Assembly (NCBI GenBank): GCA_048380335.1
Contig: DBFCCI010000036.1
Location: 1-64,000, forward strand
Length of the DNA: 64,000 nt
Source: Lachnospira sp900551945
GTDB taxonomy: Bacteria > Bacillota > Clostridia > Lachnospirales > Lachnospiraceae
Direction: 5' to 3'
Each line of letters begins with the position of its first letter. Position 1 is the stretch's first letter. The notes under the pieces were generated by a model that saw only the letters and a list, made by a program, of their open reading frames with translations, was not told the DNA's origin and did not search any database. Below are positions 15,749 to 24,283 of this stretch, one piece after another. The position numbers and the translations under genes are program-made.

Positions 15749-16288
15749 TTGAGTAGACTTAGAGATTTATATGAAAACGAAATCACTAAAAAGATGACAG
15801 ATAAGTTCGGTTATAAGAACCCAATGATGGTTCCTAAAATCGACAAGATTGTAATAAATATGGGTGTTGGAGAAGCTAAAGAAAATTCAAAGCTTCTTGA
15901 TGCAGCCGTAAAAGAACTTGAAACTATTTCAGGCCAGAAGGCAGTTCTTACAAGAGCTAAGAATTCAATTGCTAACTTCAAGCTTAGAGAAGGTCAGGCT
16001 ATCGGATGTAAGGTTACATTACGTGGCGAAAAGATGTATGAATTCTTAGATAGATTAGTAAACCTTGCATTACCTCGTGTTCGTGACTTTAGAGGCGTTA
16101 GCGCTGAATCATTCGATGGTAGAGGAAATTATGCAATGGGTATCAAAGAGCAGATTATCTTCCCAGAAATCGAATATGATAAGATTGATAAAGTAAGAGG
16201 TATGGATGTAATTATTACAACTACAGCCAAGACTGATGAAGAAGCTCGTGAATTGTTGAGAATGTTCAACATGCCATTTAAGAAGTAA
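15749..16288 (+). CDS. rplE: 50S ribosomal protein L5
   Basis: A 179-aa 5S-rRNA-binding protein of the central protuberance. It has KIVINMGVGEAKEN and the C-terminal GMDVIITTTAKTDEEARELL. The start codon is TTG, supported by AGGAAGGAGG 9 nt upstream and by the family-typical SRLRDLYENE start. Confidence 0.97.
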   Translation: MSRLRDLYENEITKKMTDKFGYKNPMMVPKIDKIVINMGVGEAKENSKLLDAAVKELETISGQKAVLTRAKNSIANFKLREGQAIGCKVTLRGEKMYEFLDRLVNLALPRVRDFRGVSAESFDGRGNYAMGIKEQIIFPEIEYDKIDKVRGMDVIITTTAKTDEEARELLRMFNMPFKK

Positions 16289-16306
16289 TTATAGGAGGGA
16301 AATTCA

Positions 16307-16492
16307 ATGGCTAAAACTTCAATGAAGATTAAGCAGCAGAGAGCACCAAAGTTCTCTACAAGAGAATATACTCGTTGTAGAATTTGTGGACGTCCACATG
16401 CTTATTTAAGAAAATACGGAATCTGCAGAATTTGCTTCCGTGAATTAGCTTACAAGGGTCAAATCCCTGGTGTAAAGAAAGCATCTTGGTAA
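16307..16492 (+). CDS. rpsN: 30S ribosomal protein S14, zinc-binding type
   Basis: A 61-aa short, zinc-containing S14 (type Z). Two CxxC pairs form the zinc site (CRICGRPHAYLRKYG then CRICFREL). The longer zinc-free paralogue found in some Firmicutes is not here. AGGAGGG precedes the ATG. Confidence 0.97.
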   Translation: MAKTSMKIKQQRAPKFSTREYTRCRICGRPHAYLRKYGICRICFRELAYKGQIPGVKKASW

Positions 16493-16548
16493 GATGTAAA
16501 TATGCAACTCAAAGCATTTGACAGTTGATACATTTTGTATTACTATGT

Positions 16549-16573
16549 AATACGGCTAATAACTAGCCGTATT
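16549..16573 (+). other. perfect 10-bp hairpin in the rpsN-rpsH spacer
   Basis: AATACGGCTA (16549-16558) pairs perfectly with TAGCCGTATT (16564-16573) across a 5-nt loop, in the middle of a 155-nt spacer. There is no T-run after it, so it is not a standard terminator. A processing site or a protein-binding structure ahead of rpsH is possible. Confidence 0.55.
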
Positions 16574-16647
16574 GCTACAGATGCAACCATTTAACGTAGT
16601 CCCAAAATTAAGGGAAACCGGTGAATTATTAAGGAGGAACATTTAAA

Positions 16648-17043
16648 ATGACAGATCCAATCGCAGATATGCTTACAAGAATCCGTAATGCAAACACAGC
16701 AAAGCATGATACAGTAAACATTCCATTATCAAAGATGAAGCTTGCTATCGCAGGTATTCTTTTAGATGAAGGTTATATCAAGGCTTATGATATTGTAGAT
16801 AACGGTAATTTCAAAGATATCAAAGTAACATTAAAGTATGGTAAAGATAAGAACGAAAAGATTATCTCAGGCCTTCAGAGAATTTCTAAGCCAGGTCTTA
16901 GAGTTTATGCTAACAAGGAAGAACTTCCAAAGGTTCTTGGTGGTCTTGGTATCGCTATTATCTCAACAAACAAGGGTGTTGTAACTGACAAAGAAGCTAG
17001 AAAGCTCGGCGTTGGTGGAGAAGTTCTTGCATTTGTTTGGTAA
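16648..17043 (+). CDS. rpsH: 30S ribosomal protein S8
   Basis: A 131-aa 16S central-domain protein; in E. coli it represses the spc operon. It begins MTDPIADMLTRIRNANTAKH and ends with the conserved GVVTDKEARKLGVGGEVLAFVW. AAGGAGG lies before the ATG. A long spacer of 155 nt precedes it. Confidence 0.98.
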   Translation: MTDPIADMLTRIRNANTAKHDTVNIPLSKMKLAIAGILLDEGYIKAYDIVDNGNFKDIKVTLKYGKDKNEKIISGLQRISKPGLRVYANKEELPKVLGGLGIAIISTNKGVVTDKEARKLGVGGEVLAFVW

Positions 17044-17136
17044 GATTATCGCATTTTAATGCTTATAATGTTTTGATAATATGATATCTTTATGTATTTG
17101 CATTTATGTCATATTTTCAGATAGATAACCCAAAAC

Positions 17137-17170
17137 AGAAAACATATTCCTATTTTAAAAAATGTTTTCT
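17137..17170 (+). other. 9-bp hairpin before rplF
   Basis: AGAAAACAT (17137-17145) pairs perfectly with ATGTTTTCT (17162-17170), ending 10 nt before the rplF ribosome-binding site. It could modulate translation of rplF. Nothing else is recognisable in this 151-nt spacer. Confidence 0.4.
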
Positions 17171-17194
17171 CACAAATTTTAGGAGGTGCACGGC

Positions 17195-17737
17195 ATGTCA
17201 CGTATAGGAAGAATGCCTATCGCTATTCCAGCTGGAGTTACAGTTGATATAGCAGAAAATAATAAAGTGACTGTAAAGGGTCCTAAGGGAACACTCGAAA
17301 GAGTATTACCAGCAGAAATGGACATTAAAGTTGAAGGTTCTGAAGTTATCGTTTCAAGACCTAACGACTTAAAGAAGATGAAGTCATTACATGGATTAAC
17401 AAGAACACTTATTTACAACATGGTAGTAGGTGTAACTGATGGCTACGAAAAGAAGCTTGAAGTTAATGGTGTTGGTTATAGAGCTCAAAAGCAGGGTAAG
17501 AAGTTAGTATTATCATTAGGATATTCTCACCCAGTAGAAATGGAAGACCCAGAAGGACTTGAAACAGTTATCGAAGGTCAGAACGTAATCATTGTAAAAG
17601 GTATCAGTAAAGAAAAAGTTGGCCAGTATGCTGCTGAAATCAGAGCTAAGAGAGCCCCAGAACCATATAAGGGTAAGGGTATCAAGTATGCTGATGAAGT
17701 TATCAGACGTAAGGTCGGTAAGACTGGTAAGAAATAA
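17195..17737 (+). CDS. rplF: 50S ribosomal protein L6
   Basis: A 180-aa protein near the factor-binding site, with two homologous halves. It starts MSRIGRMPIAIPAGV and contains the signature PEPYKGKGIKYADEVIRRK at the C-terminus. I use ATG 17195, because AGGAGG at 17181-17186 overlaps the alternative GTG at 17186. Confidence 0.98.
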   Translation: MSRIGRMPIAIPAGVTVDIAENNKVTVKGPKGTLERVLPAEMDIKVEGSEVIVSRPNDLKKMKSLHGLTRTLIYNMVVGVTDGYEKKLEVNGVGYRAQKQGKKLVLSLGYSHPVEMEDPEGLETVIEGQNVIIVKGISKEKVGQYAAEIRAKRAPEPYKGKGIKYADEVIRRKVGKTGKK

Positions 17738-17755
17738 TTAAAGGAGTGAACGATA

Positions 17756-18124
17756 ATGGTTAGTAAGAAGTCAAGAACAGTAGTTCGTGAAAATAAACAT
17801 AGAAAATTACGTAATCGTTTCAGTGGTACAACAGAAAGACCACGTTTAGCTGTGTTTAGAAGCAATAATCATATGTACGCTCAGATTATTGACGATACAG
17901 TTGGAAAGACACTTGTTTCAGCATCTACACTTGATAAGGAAGTAAAGGCTGAATGTGAAAAGACTAATAACGTTGAAGCTGCTACTGTAGTTGGTAAGGT
18001 AGTTGCTAAGAGAGCATTAGAAAAAGGTATCACAACTGTTGTCTATGATAGAGGCGGTTTTGTATATGAAGGAAAAGTAAAAGCATTAGCAGACGCAGCT
18101 CGTGAAGCTGGTCTTGAATTTTAA
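17756..18124 (+). CDS. rplR: 50S ribosomal protein L18
   Basis: A 122-aa 5S-rRNA-binding protein. TERPRLAVFRSNNHMYAQII and the C-terminal YDRGGFVYEGKVKALADAAR are characteristic. It lies 18 nt after rplF with AAGGAGTG. Confidence 0.98.
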   Translation: MVSKKSRTVVRENKHRKLRNRFSGTTERPRLAVFRSNNHMYAQIIDDTVGKTLVSASTLDKEVKAECEKTNNVEAATVVGKVVAKRALEKGITTVVYDRGGFVYEGKVKALADAAREAGLEF

Positions 18125-18142
18125 GCGGAAGGGAGATACAGT

Positions 18143-18652
18143 ATGAAACGTACAATAATTGATGCTAGTCAGTTAGAATTAAATGATAATGTAGTATCAA
18201 TCAAGCGTGTAACTAAAGTTGTAAAAGGTGGTCGTAATATGCGTTTTGCAGCATTAGTAGTTGTTGGTGACGGCAACGGACACGTTGGTGCAGGTGTTGG
18301 TAAGGCAGCTGAAATTCCTGAAGCTATCCGTAAAGGAAAAGAAGATGCTATCAAACATTTAGTAGAAGTTCCAATTGATGAAAATGGTTCAGTTCCACAT
18401 GATTTTATAGGTAAGTTCGGAGGCTCTACAGTATTACTTAAGAGAGCTCCAGAAGGTACTGGTATCATCGCTGGTGGTCCAGCTCGTTCAGTTCTTGAAC
18501 TTGTTGGTATTAAGAATATCCGTACAAAGTCTCTTGGTTCTAACAATAAGCAGAACGTAGTTTCAGCAACAATCGCTGGTCTTCAGGCTATGAAGACTCC
18601 AGAAGAAGTTGCAAGACTTCGTGGTAAGTCAGTAAGCGAAATTCTCGGCTAA
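18143..18652 (+). CDS. rpsE: 30S ribosomal protein S5
   Basis: A 169-aa decoding-fidelity protein at the mRNA entrance. The N-terminal double-stranded-RNA-binding-like domain includes VVVGDGNGHVGAGVGKA, and the C-terminal region has GTGIIAGGPARSVLELVGI. GGAAGGGAG precedes the ATG. Confidence 0.98.
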   Translation: MKRTIIDASQLELNDNVVSIKRVTKVVKGGRNMRFAALVVVGDGNGHVGAGVGKAAEIPEAIRKGKEDAIKHLVEVPIDENGSVPHDFIGKFGGSTVLLKRAPEGTGIIAGGPARSVLELVGIKNIRTKSLGSNNKQNVVSATIAGLQAMKTPEEVARLRGKSVSEILG

Positions 18653-18679
18653 TTGACGTTGTAAATTGTAAATATGCCG

Positions 18680-18698
18680 CATGTGCCAAAAGCACATG
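18680..18698 (+). other. 7-bp hairpin in the rpsE-rpmD spacer
   Basis: CATGTGC-CAAAA-GCACATG is a perfect small stem-loop in a 93-nt gap. No T-tract follows. A second small GC stem (CCGCTTGGCGG) lies just before the rpmD ribosome-binding site. Confidence 0.4.
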
Positions 18699-18745
18699 TA
18701 GGCTAAAATAGTTCATTAACCGCTTGGCGGAGTGGAGGAATAAAA

Positions 18746-18931
18746 ATGGCAGAGAAGAAGTTAAAGATAACTTTAGTAAAATCTCCAATTGGTGCTGTTC
18801 CTAAACATAGAAGAACTGTTGAGGCTATGGGACTTAGCAAGTTACACAAAACAGTTGAGCTTCCAGATAATGCAGCAACAAGAGGACAGATTCAGCAGAT
18901 TGGTTATATGTTAAAGGTAGAAGAAATCTAA
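18746..18931 (+). CDS. rpmD: 50S ribosomal protein L30
   Basis: A 61-aa small 50S protein. It has the family pattern KITLVKSPIGAVPKHRRTVE, then LGLSKLHKTVEL-like (here MGLSKLHKTVELPDN), and the C-terminal IGYMLKVEE. GGAGGAA precedes ATG. Confidence 0.96.
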   Translation: MAEKKLKITLVKSPIGAVPKHRRTVEAMGLSKLHKTVELPDNAATRGQIQQIGYMLKVEEI

Positions 18932-18957
18932 TAAAAATTTAGATAGGAGGTGCAGTG

Positions 18958-19398
18958 ATGGATTTATCTAATTTAAGACCTGCAGCAGGTTCAGTAAAGA
19001 GTGATAATTTCAGAAGAGGCCGTGGACATGGTTCAGGTAATGGTAAGACAGCTGGTAAGGGTCACAAGGGTCAGAAAGCTCGTTCAGGAGCTCCAAGACT
19101 TGGCTTTGAAGGTGGTCAGATGCCATTATATAGAAGAATTCCAAAGAGAGGATTTACTAACAGAAATCAGAAAGATATCGTTGGTATTAACATCAGCGCT
19201 TTAGAAAGATTTGAAAATGGTTCAGAAGTTTCAATTGAAACATTAATTGAAACAGGTATCGTTAAGAATCCTAGAGATGGTGTTAAAATTCTCGGTAACG
19301 GAGAATTCACAAAGAAGCTCACTGTTAAGGCTAACGCTTTTAGTGCTTCAGCAAAGGAAAAGATTGAAGCTCTTGGTGGAAGCTGTGAGGTGATTTAA
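18958..19398 (+). CDS. rplO: 50S ribosomal protein L15
   Basis: A 146-aa late-assembly 50S protein. The glycine/lysine-rich N-terminal region (RRGRGHGSGNGKTAGKGHKG) is typical. I prefer ATG 18958 over GTG 18955, since AGGAGGTG then has a normal spacing. Its stop overlaps the secY start by one base. Confidence 0.97.
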   Translation: MDLSNLRPAAGSVKSDNFRRGRGHGSGNGKTAGKGHKGQKARSGAPRLGFEGGQMPLYRRIPKRGFTNRNQKDIVGINISALERFENGSEVSIETLIETGIVKNPRDGVKILGNGEFTKKLTVKANAFSASAKEKIEALGGSCEVI

Positions 19399-20720
19399 TG
19401 TTAAAAACACTAGTCAACGCATTTAAAAATAAAGACATACGTAAAAAATTGCTTTATACACTTATGATGCTTGTTGTAATTAGAATAGGAAGCTTGCTTC
19501 CTATTCCTGGTGTTGATACAGAGTATTTTAGTACCCTGCTTAGTGGTATTAATAACGGCGACTTGAGTTATCTTAGTGCGTTTACAGGTGGTTCATTTGA
19601 AAAAATGTCTATTTTTGCATTAAGCATAACACCATATATTACATCTTCAATTATTATGCAGCTTCTTACAATTGCTATTCCAAAGTTGGAAGAAATGCAA
19701 AAAGAAGGTGAAGATGGCAGAAAGAAAATTGCTTCAATTACTAGATATGTGACTGTTGGTCTTGCATTAATCGAAAGTATAGCTATGGCTATTGGCTTTG
19801 GTAAGCAGGGCCTTATTAAGGGTTATGCTGATATGAGTACAATCCACTATGTTGCAAGTATTATTGTAGTTGTTGCAGCACTTACTGGTGGTTCTGCATT
19901 GTTAATGTGGATTGGGGAAAGAATTACAGAAAATGGTGTTGGTAATGGTATATCTATAGTACTTTTAATAAACATTATTTCTGGTATGCCTAACGACTTT
20001 GCAACACTTTACAGCACATTTGTCGCACCAAAGACAATTGCGAAAGGTGTTCTTGCCGGAGCAGTTATTTTGGCAATTTTAGTACTTATGGTAGTACTTG
20101 TCTGCTTCTTACAAGATGGTGAGAGAAGAATTCCTGTTCAGTATTCACAGAAAGTAACTGGAAGAAAGTCTATGGGTGGTCAATCTACACATATTCCTTT
20201 AAAGGTTAATACTGCTGGTGTAATGCCAATTATTTTTGCATCATCACTTATGCAGTTCCCTGTAATTATTGTTCAACTTTTCTCAAGTACAACTTATGAG
20301 TGGACAAAATACCTTAGTTCTTCATACTGGTGCAAGGTGGCAACACCTAAGTATTCACTTGGTTTATTATTATATGTTGTATTAGTGATTGTCTTTGCAT
20401 ATTTCTATACATCAATAACATTTAACCCAGTTGAAGTTGCAGATAATATGAAGAAAGCTGGTGGAGTAATTCCTGGTATAACACCTGGTAAATCTACTAG
20501 CGAATACTTAAACAAAATATTAAATTATATCGTATTCGTAGGCGCTGTAGGCCTTATGATAATTGCTTTGATACCAATTCTTTGTTCTGGCTTCTTTAAT
20601 GCCAGTGTATCGTTTGGTGGAACTTCAATCATCATTATTGTTGGTGTAGTTCTTGAAACATTAAAGCAGATTGAAGCTCAGATGTGTAATCGTTATTATA
20701 GAGGCTTCTTAAGCGAATAA
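19398..20720 (+). CDS. secY: protein translocase subunit SecY
   Basis: A 440-aa inner-membrane channel of the Sec pathway with ten hydrophobic segments. Recognisable are the plug/TM2 area (SAFTGGSFEKMSIFALSITP), LLTIAIPKLEEMQKEGE and the cytoplasmic loop ERRIPVQYSQK. It is coupled to rplO (TAATG). Confidence 0.98.
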   Translation: MLKTLVNAFKNKDIRKKLLYTLMMLVVIRIGSLLPIPGVDTEYFSTLLSGINNGDLSYLSAFTGGSFEKMSIFALSITPYITSSIIMQLLTIAIPKLEEMQKEGEDGRKKIASITRYVTVGLALIESIAMAIGFGKQGLIKGYADMSTIHYVASIIVVVAALTGGSALLMWIGERITENGVGNGISIVLLINIISGMPNDFATLYSTFVAPKTIAKGVLAGAVILAILVLMVVLVCFLQDGERRIPVQYSQKVTGRKSMGGQSTHIPLKVNTAGVMPIIFASSLMQFPVIIVQLFSSTTYEWTKYLSSSYWCKVATPKYSLGLLLYVVLVIVFAYFYTSITFNPVEVADNMKKAGGVIPGITPGKSTSEYLNKILNYIVFVGAVGLMIIALIPILCSGFFNASVSFGGTSIIIIVGVVLETLKQIEAQMCNRYYRGFLSE

Positions 20721-20734
20721 TTTTTTAACATAAA

Positions 20735-20868
20735 GACAGATGACTTGCCTAGTTTACGCTGGGCGAGTCGTTTGTGTATAAAGACGAGAAGTTGTTGCAC
20801 TAAAAATTTGAGAATTTATAAAAATTTTATATAATGCAACAAACTGCTAAATTCTATAGAAGAAGGGC
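20735..20868 (+). promoter_or_regulatory. secY-adk spacer: hairpins and an internal promoter
   Basis: A G.U-containing stem (GACTTGCCTAG ... CTGGGCGAGTC, 20741-20769) is followed by a promoter-like pair, -35 TTGAGA (20808-20813) and -10 TATAAT (20830-20835), spaced 16 nt. Flanking arms GTTGTTGCA / TGCAACAAAC bracket the promoter. This suggests separate expression of adk-map inside the cluster. Confidence 0.5.
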
Positions 20869-20880
20869 ATGGTGATTATT

Positions 20881-21525
20881 TTGAAGATAATTATGTTAGG
20901 AGCTCCTGGTGCTGGTAAAGGTACACAGGCAAAGAAAATTGCAGCAAAATATTCAATTCCACATATCTCAACAGGAGATATTTTCAGAGCTAATATCAAG
21001 AATAATACTGAACTTGGACAGAAGGCTAAGACTTATATGGATAAGGGTGAATTAGTTCCAGATGAATTAGTAGTAGACCTTATCATGGATAGATTTAAAG
21101 AAGCTGACTGTGCTAATGGATATGTTCTTGATGGTTTCCCTAGAACAATTCCACAGGCAGAAGCACTTGATAAAGCACTTAATGCCCAGGGAGAAGCTGT
21201 AGATTTTGCTATTAATGTAGAAGTACCAGATGAAAACATTATTAACAGAATGTCAGGAAGGAGAGCTTGTGTAGGTTGTGGAGCAACATATCATATACAG
21301 TTCAATCCTACTAAGGTTGAAGGCGTTTGTGACGCATGTGGTGAAAAGCTTATTTTAAGAGATGATGATAAGCCTGAAACAGTTAAAAACAGACTTTCAG
21401 TTTACCATGAACAGACACAGCCATTAATTGATTACTATGCTAAGAAAAATGTATTAGCAGAAGTTGATGGAACAAAAGATATGGAAGATGTATTTGACGC
21501 TATTGTTGAAATATTAGGAAAGTAA
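20881..21525 (+). CDS. adk: adenylate kinase
   Basis: A 214-aa cytoplasmic enzyme interconverting ATP + AMP and 2 ADP. The P-loop GAPGAGKGTQAKK is at residues 7-19, and the LID carries a zinc-binding cluster (CVGCG then CDACG), as usual in Gram-positive enzymes. I chose TTG 20881: it gives the family start MKIIMLGAPGAGKG and a normal length. The upstream ATG at 20869 lies only 2 nt from the AGGG. Confidence 0.96.
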   Translation: MKIIMLGAPGAGKGTQAKKIAAKYSIPHISTGDIFRANIKNNTELGQKAKTYMDKGELVPDELVVDLIMDRFKEADCANGYVLDGFPRTIPQAEALDKALNAQGEAVDFAINVEVPDENIINRMSGRRACVGCGATYHIQFNPTKVEGVCDACGEKLILRDDDKPETVKNRLSVYHEQTQPLIDYYAKKNVLAEVDGTKDMEDVFDAIVEILGK

Positions 21526-21531
21526 TTTATT

Positions 21532-22287
21532 ATGTCAGTATCAATAAAATCTAAAAGAGAAATTGAGATAATGAGGGAAGCTGGGAAAATTCTTGGCACT
21601 GTAATGAGAGATTTATCTAAAGAAGTTAAGGCAGGAATGTCTACTTACACTTTAGATAAAATTGGCGAAGAAATGATACGAAGTTACGGTTGTATTCCAT
21701 CATGTAAAGGATATGAAGGTTATCCGGCAGCATTTTGTATATCAGTTAATGAAGCAATAGTTCATTCAATTCCTTCAAAGAAAATAATTCTTAAAGAGGG
21801 TGATATTGTGAGTCTTGATGCGTGCCTTGAGTATAAAGGATATCAAGCTGATGCCGCAAGAACAGTAGGTGTTGGACAGATTAGCAAAGAGGCTGCTCAG
21901 TTAATTGAAGTAACAAAACAAAGCTTTTTTGAAGGCGTAAAATATGCAAAAGAGGGCTGTCATCTTCATGAGATTTCAAATGCGATAGCTGCATATAATG
22001 AAAGTTATGGATATGGAGTAATAAGAGAACTTGTTGGCCATGGAATAGGAGCAGAAATGCACGAAGACCCACCAATTCCTAACTTTACACAACAAAGGCG
22101 TGGAATAAAGTTATATGAAGGAATGACACTTGCAATTGAGCCTATGGTATCGGCAGGTGGCTATGAAGTGGAATGGCTTGATGACGATTGGACTGCTGTT
22201 ACAGCAGATAGGTCATTAGCTGCTCATTATGAGAATACTGTTCTTGTAACAAAAAATGGGCCTGAGATACTTACACTTGTTGAATAA
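21532..22287 (+). CDS. map: methionine aminopeptidase, type I
   Basis: A 251-aa metalloenzyme that removes the initiator Met from nascent proteins. The pita-bread fold ligands are in place: SLDACLEYKGYQADAARTVG (two Asp), GHGIGAEMHEDP (His), IEPMVS (Glu) and a C-terminal YENTVLV (Glu). It follows adk by 6 nt, with AGGAAAG at the adk 3' end as ribosome-binding site. Confidence 0.97.
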   Translation: MSVSIKSKREIEIMREAGKILGTVMRDLSKEVKAGMSTYTLDKIGEEMIRSYGCIPSCKGYEGYPAAFCISVNEAIVHSIPSKKIILKEGDIVSLDACLEYKGYQADAARTVGVGQISKEAAQLIEVTKQSFFEGVKYAKEGCHLHEISNAIAAYNESYGYGVIRELVGHGIGAEMHEDPPIPNFTQQRRGIKLYEGMTLAIEPMVSAGGYEVEWLDDDWTAVTADRSLAAHYENTVLVTKNGPEILTLVE

Positions 22288-22346
22288 TAAAACAAGTAAA
22301 AATATTTGCAATTAATAAACAATATATTTATTTGGGAGGCTTATCT

Positions 22347-22619
22347 ATGAATGAAAACCTTATAGGCTGTTTTGCAACATCGCTTGCAGGGCATGATAAA
22401 TGTAAAGTATATATAATAACAGATATAGATATGGAGTATATATATCTTGCAGATGGAAAATATAAATTAATAGAGAAGCCTAAGAAGAAAAAACGTAAAC
22501 ATATTCAAATTACTGATATTAAAGACAGCAATATACAGTTAAAGCAAAATAGCAATAAAAAAATCATAAATGAAGATATAAAAAGAGCAATTAAACAATA
22601 TATACAAAAAAGTATGTAG
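22347..22619 (+). CDS. small basic KOW-like RNA-binding protein
   Basis: A 90-aa lysine-rich protein in the map-infA gap. Many Clostridia carry a KOW/L14e-like ribosomal-associated protein at exactly this position; the segment GCFATSLAGHDKCKVYIITD resembles the KOW N-terminus (GxxVxSxxGrDkg). The C-terminus is strongly basic (KPKKKKRKHIQI). I start at ATG 22347, 7 nt after GGGAGG. Function is unproven, and RNA binding is inferred from charge, family resemblance and context. Confidence 0.75.
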   Translation: MNENLIGCFATSLAGHDKCKVYIITDIDMEYIYLADGKYKLIEKPKKKKRKHIQITDIKDSNIQLKQNSNKKIINEDIKRAIKQYIQKSM

Positions 22620-22648
22620 TTAGTTGTTAAATATAAGGAGGATAATTT

Positions 22649-22867
22649 ATGTCAAAGGCAGATGTAATCGAAATCGAAGGAAAAGTAGTAGAAAAGCTTC
22701 CAAATGCTTTCTTTAAGGTTGAATTAGAAAATGGTCATCAAATTCTTGCAACTATAAGTGGTAAGCTTAGAATGAACTTTATCAGAATTTTACCAGGAGA
22801 TAAAGTAACAATAGAACTTTCACCATATGATTTAACTAAAGGAAGAATTATCTGGAGAGATAAGTAA
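22649..22867 (+). CDS. infA: translation initiation factor IF-1
   Basis: A 72-aa OB-fold factor that occupies the 30S A site during initiation. The sequence is canonical (VIEIEGKVVEKLPNAFFKVE, then KLRMNFIRILPGDKVTIELS) and of standard length. AAGGAGG is 9 nt before ATG. Confidence 0.98.
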   Translation: MSKADVIEIEGKVVEKLPNAFFKVELENGHQILATISGKLRMNFIRILPGDKVTIELSPYDLTKGRIIWRDK

Positions 22868-22916
22868 TTGTTTAAGTTAATAATGGTGAAAAAGCAGATA
22901 TATTAATACTGATTGA

Positions 22917-22945
22917 AAGATATTATTCAAAATATATAATATCTT
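22917..22945 (+). other. 10-bp AT-rich hairpin after infA
   Basis: AAGATATTAT (22917-22926) pairs with ATAATATCTT (22936-22945). It lies just upstream of the rpmJ promoter and lacks a T-run. It may mark a transcript end or processing site between infA and rpmJ. Confidence 0.4.
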
Positions 22946-22981
22946 ACAATAATAAAAGGAAAAATTTGTGTAAAATTTTTC

Positions 22982-23011
22982 TTGCAATTAAAAAATTAGT
23001 TGTGCTATAAT
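22982..23011 (+). promoter_or_regulatory. internal promoter before rpmJ (alpha operon)
   Basis: -35 TTGCAA (22982-22987) and -10 TATAAT (23006-23011), 18-nt spacer, 34 nt upstream of the rpmJ start. It implies that rpmJ-rpsM-rpsK-rpsD-rpoA-rplQ can be transcribed separately. Confidence 0.65.
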
Positions 23012-23045
23012 GTATAACGAACTTGTCTGAAAGGAGGCTTTTGCA

Positions 23046-23159
23046 GTGAAGGTTAGATCATCAGTAAAACCAATTTGTGAAAAGTGCAAAGTCATTAAAA
23101 GAAAGGGTAGCATAAGAGTTATTTGCGAAAACCCTAAGCACAAGCAGAGACAGGGTTAA
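23046..23159 (+). CDS. rpmJ: 50S ribosomal protein L36
   Basis: A 37-aa protein found by reading the sequence directly. It starts at GTG with AAAGGAGG 8-9 nt upstream and reads MKVRSSVKPICEKCKVIKRK, then GSIRVICENPKHKQRQG. C11, C14, C27 and H32 form the zinc-binding site of the C+ form. It is the standard gene between infA and rpsM. Confidence 0.97.
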   Translation: MKVRSSVKPICEKCKVIKRKGSIRVICENPKHKQRQG

Positions 23160-23462
23160 TTTTACCTGTACAGGAAGAAGTAATTTAAGCTTCTTAAGAT
23201 TTTCTGCATTTATATAATACAGTCTATGACATTTTCATAGAAGTATTAGAGAATATTTCTGCGTTTTGTAAAGCAGAAATAGTTAATTTGCGGCTGCAGT
23301 AATGAACCGCCCGGCAAAGTTGTAAGGTGGTCATTGCTATTTTATATAACGTGGTAAGGTGGCAACGCACACATTTCAGGCGTCAGTATTGACGAGCTGC
23401 GTATGTATCTATACTACATTGATTTTAACATTAATTATTGATTTAACGGAGGTTAAAAAACC
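23160..23462 (+). promoter_or_regulatory. structured spacer and leader before rpsM
   Basis: 303 nt without a gene. Hairpins include the palindrome CCTGTACAGG (23164-23173), TATGA/TCATA (23226-23240) and a clear ATTTCTGC / GCAGAAAT stem (23256-23281), followed by a GC-richer stretch (about 23295-23405) that could fold further. It may be an alpha-operon leader for S4 or S13 autoregulation. The role is inferred. Confidence 0.45.
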
Positions 23463-23837
23463 ATGGCTCGTATTTCAGGTGTAGATTTACCAAGAGAAAA
23501 GCGTATTGAAATCGGACTTACTTATGTTTATGGTATCGGTAGAGTAAGAGCATCTAAAATTCTTGAAGAAGCTGGAGTTAATCCAGATACTCGTGTAAAG
23601 GATTTATCAGATGAAGAAGTAGCAAAGATTGCAAAGGTTATCGATGCTGACCACGAACATTTAGTAGAAGGTGACTTAAGAAGAGAAGTTGCCATGAATA
23701 TTAAGAGATTAAAGGAAATCGGATGTTATAGAGGTATCCGTCATAGAAAGGGACTTCCTTGCAGAGGACAGAAGACTAAGACTAACGCAAGAACATGTAA
23801 GGGTCCTAAGAAGACAGTTGCTAATAAGAAGAAATAA
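23463..23837 (+). CDS. rpsM: 30S ribosomal protein S13
   Basis: A 124-aa head protein forming bridges to L5 and contacting P-site tRNA. It opens MARISGVDLPREKRIEIGLT, and the C-terminal RGIRHRKGLPCRGQKTKTNA is diagnostic. ACGGAGG precedes the ATG. Confidence 0.98.
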   Translation: MARISGVDLPREKRIEIGLTYVYGIGRVRASKILEEAGVNPDTRVKDLSDEEVAKIAKVIDADHEHLVEGDLRREVAMNIKRLKEIGCYRGIRHRKGLPCRGQKTKTNARTCKGPKKTVANKKK

Positions 23838-23869
23838 GATAGGTAAACTCATAGGAGGTTAGTTTAAAA

Positions 23870-24265
23870 ATGGCTCAAAAAGTTACAAAAAAAGCAACAA
23901 AGAAGCGTATTAAAAAGAACGTTGAAAGAGGACAAGCACATATTCAGTCATCTTTTAATAATACAATAGTTACTTTAACAGATGCAGAAGGTAATGCTTT
24001 ATCATGGGCAAGTGCCGGTGGTCTTGGTTTCAGAGGTTCAAAGAAATCAACTCCTTATGCTGCACAGATGGCTGCTGAGACAGCTACAAAGGCTGCTTTA
24101 ATTCACGGATTAAAGTCTGTAGACGTTATGGTTAAGGGACCAGGTTCAGGTAGAGAAGCTGCAATTCGTGCACTTTCAGCTTGTGGTCTTGAAGTTACAA
24201 GTATTAAGGACGTTACTCCTGTTCCACATAATGGATGCCGTCCACCAAAACGTAGAAGAGTTTAA
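23870..24265 (+). CDS. rpsK: 30S ribosomal protein S11
   Basis: A 131-aa platform protein next to the E site. AHIQSSFNNTIVTLTDAEGN and the C-terminal PHNGCRPPKRRRV are characteristic. It lies 32 nt after rpsM with AGGAGG. Confidence 0.98.
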   Translation: MAQKVTKKATKKRIKKNVERGQAHIQSSFNNTIVTLTDAEGNALSWASAGGLGFRGSKKSTPYAAQMAAETATKAALIHGLKSVDVMVKGPGSGREAAIRALSACGLEVTSIKDVTPVPHNGCRPPKRRRV

Positions 24266-24283
24266 TTAGGAGGTATAATTAAG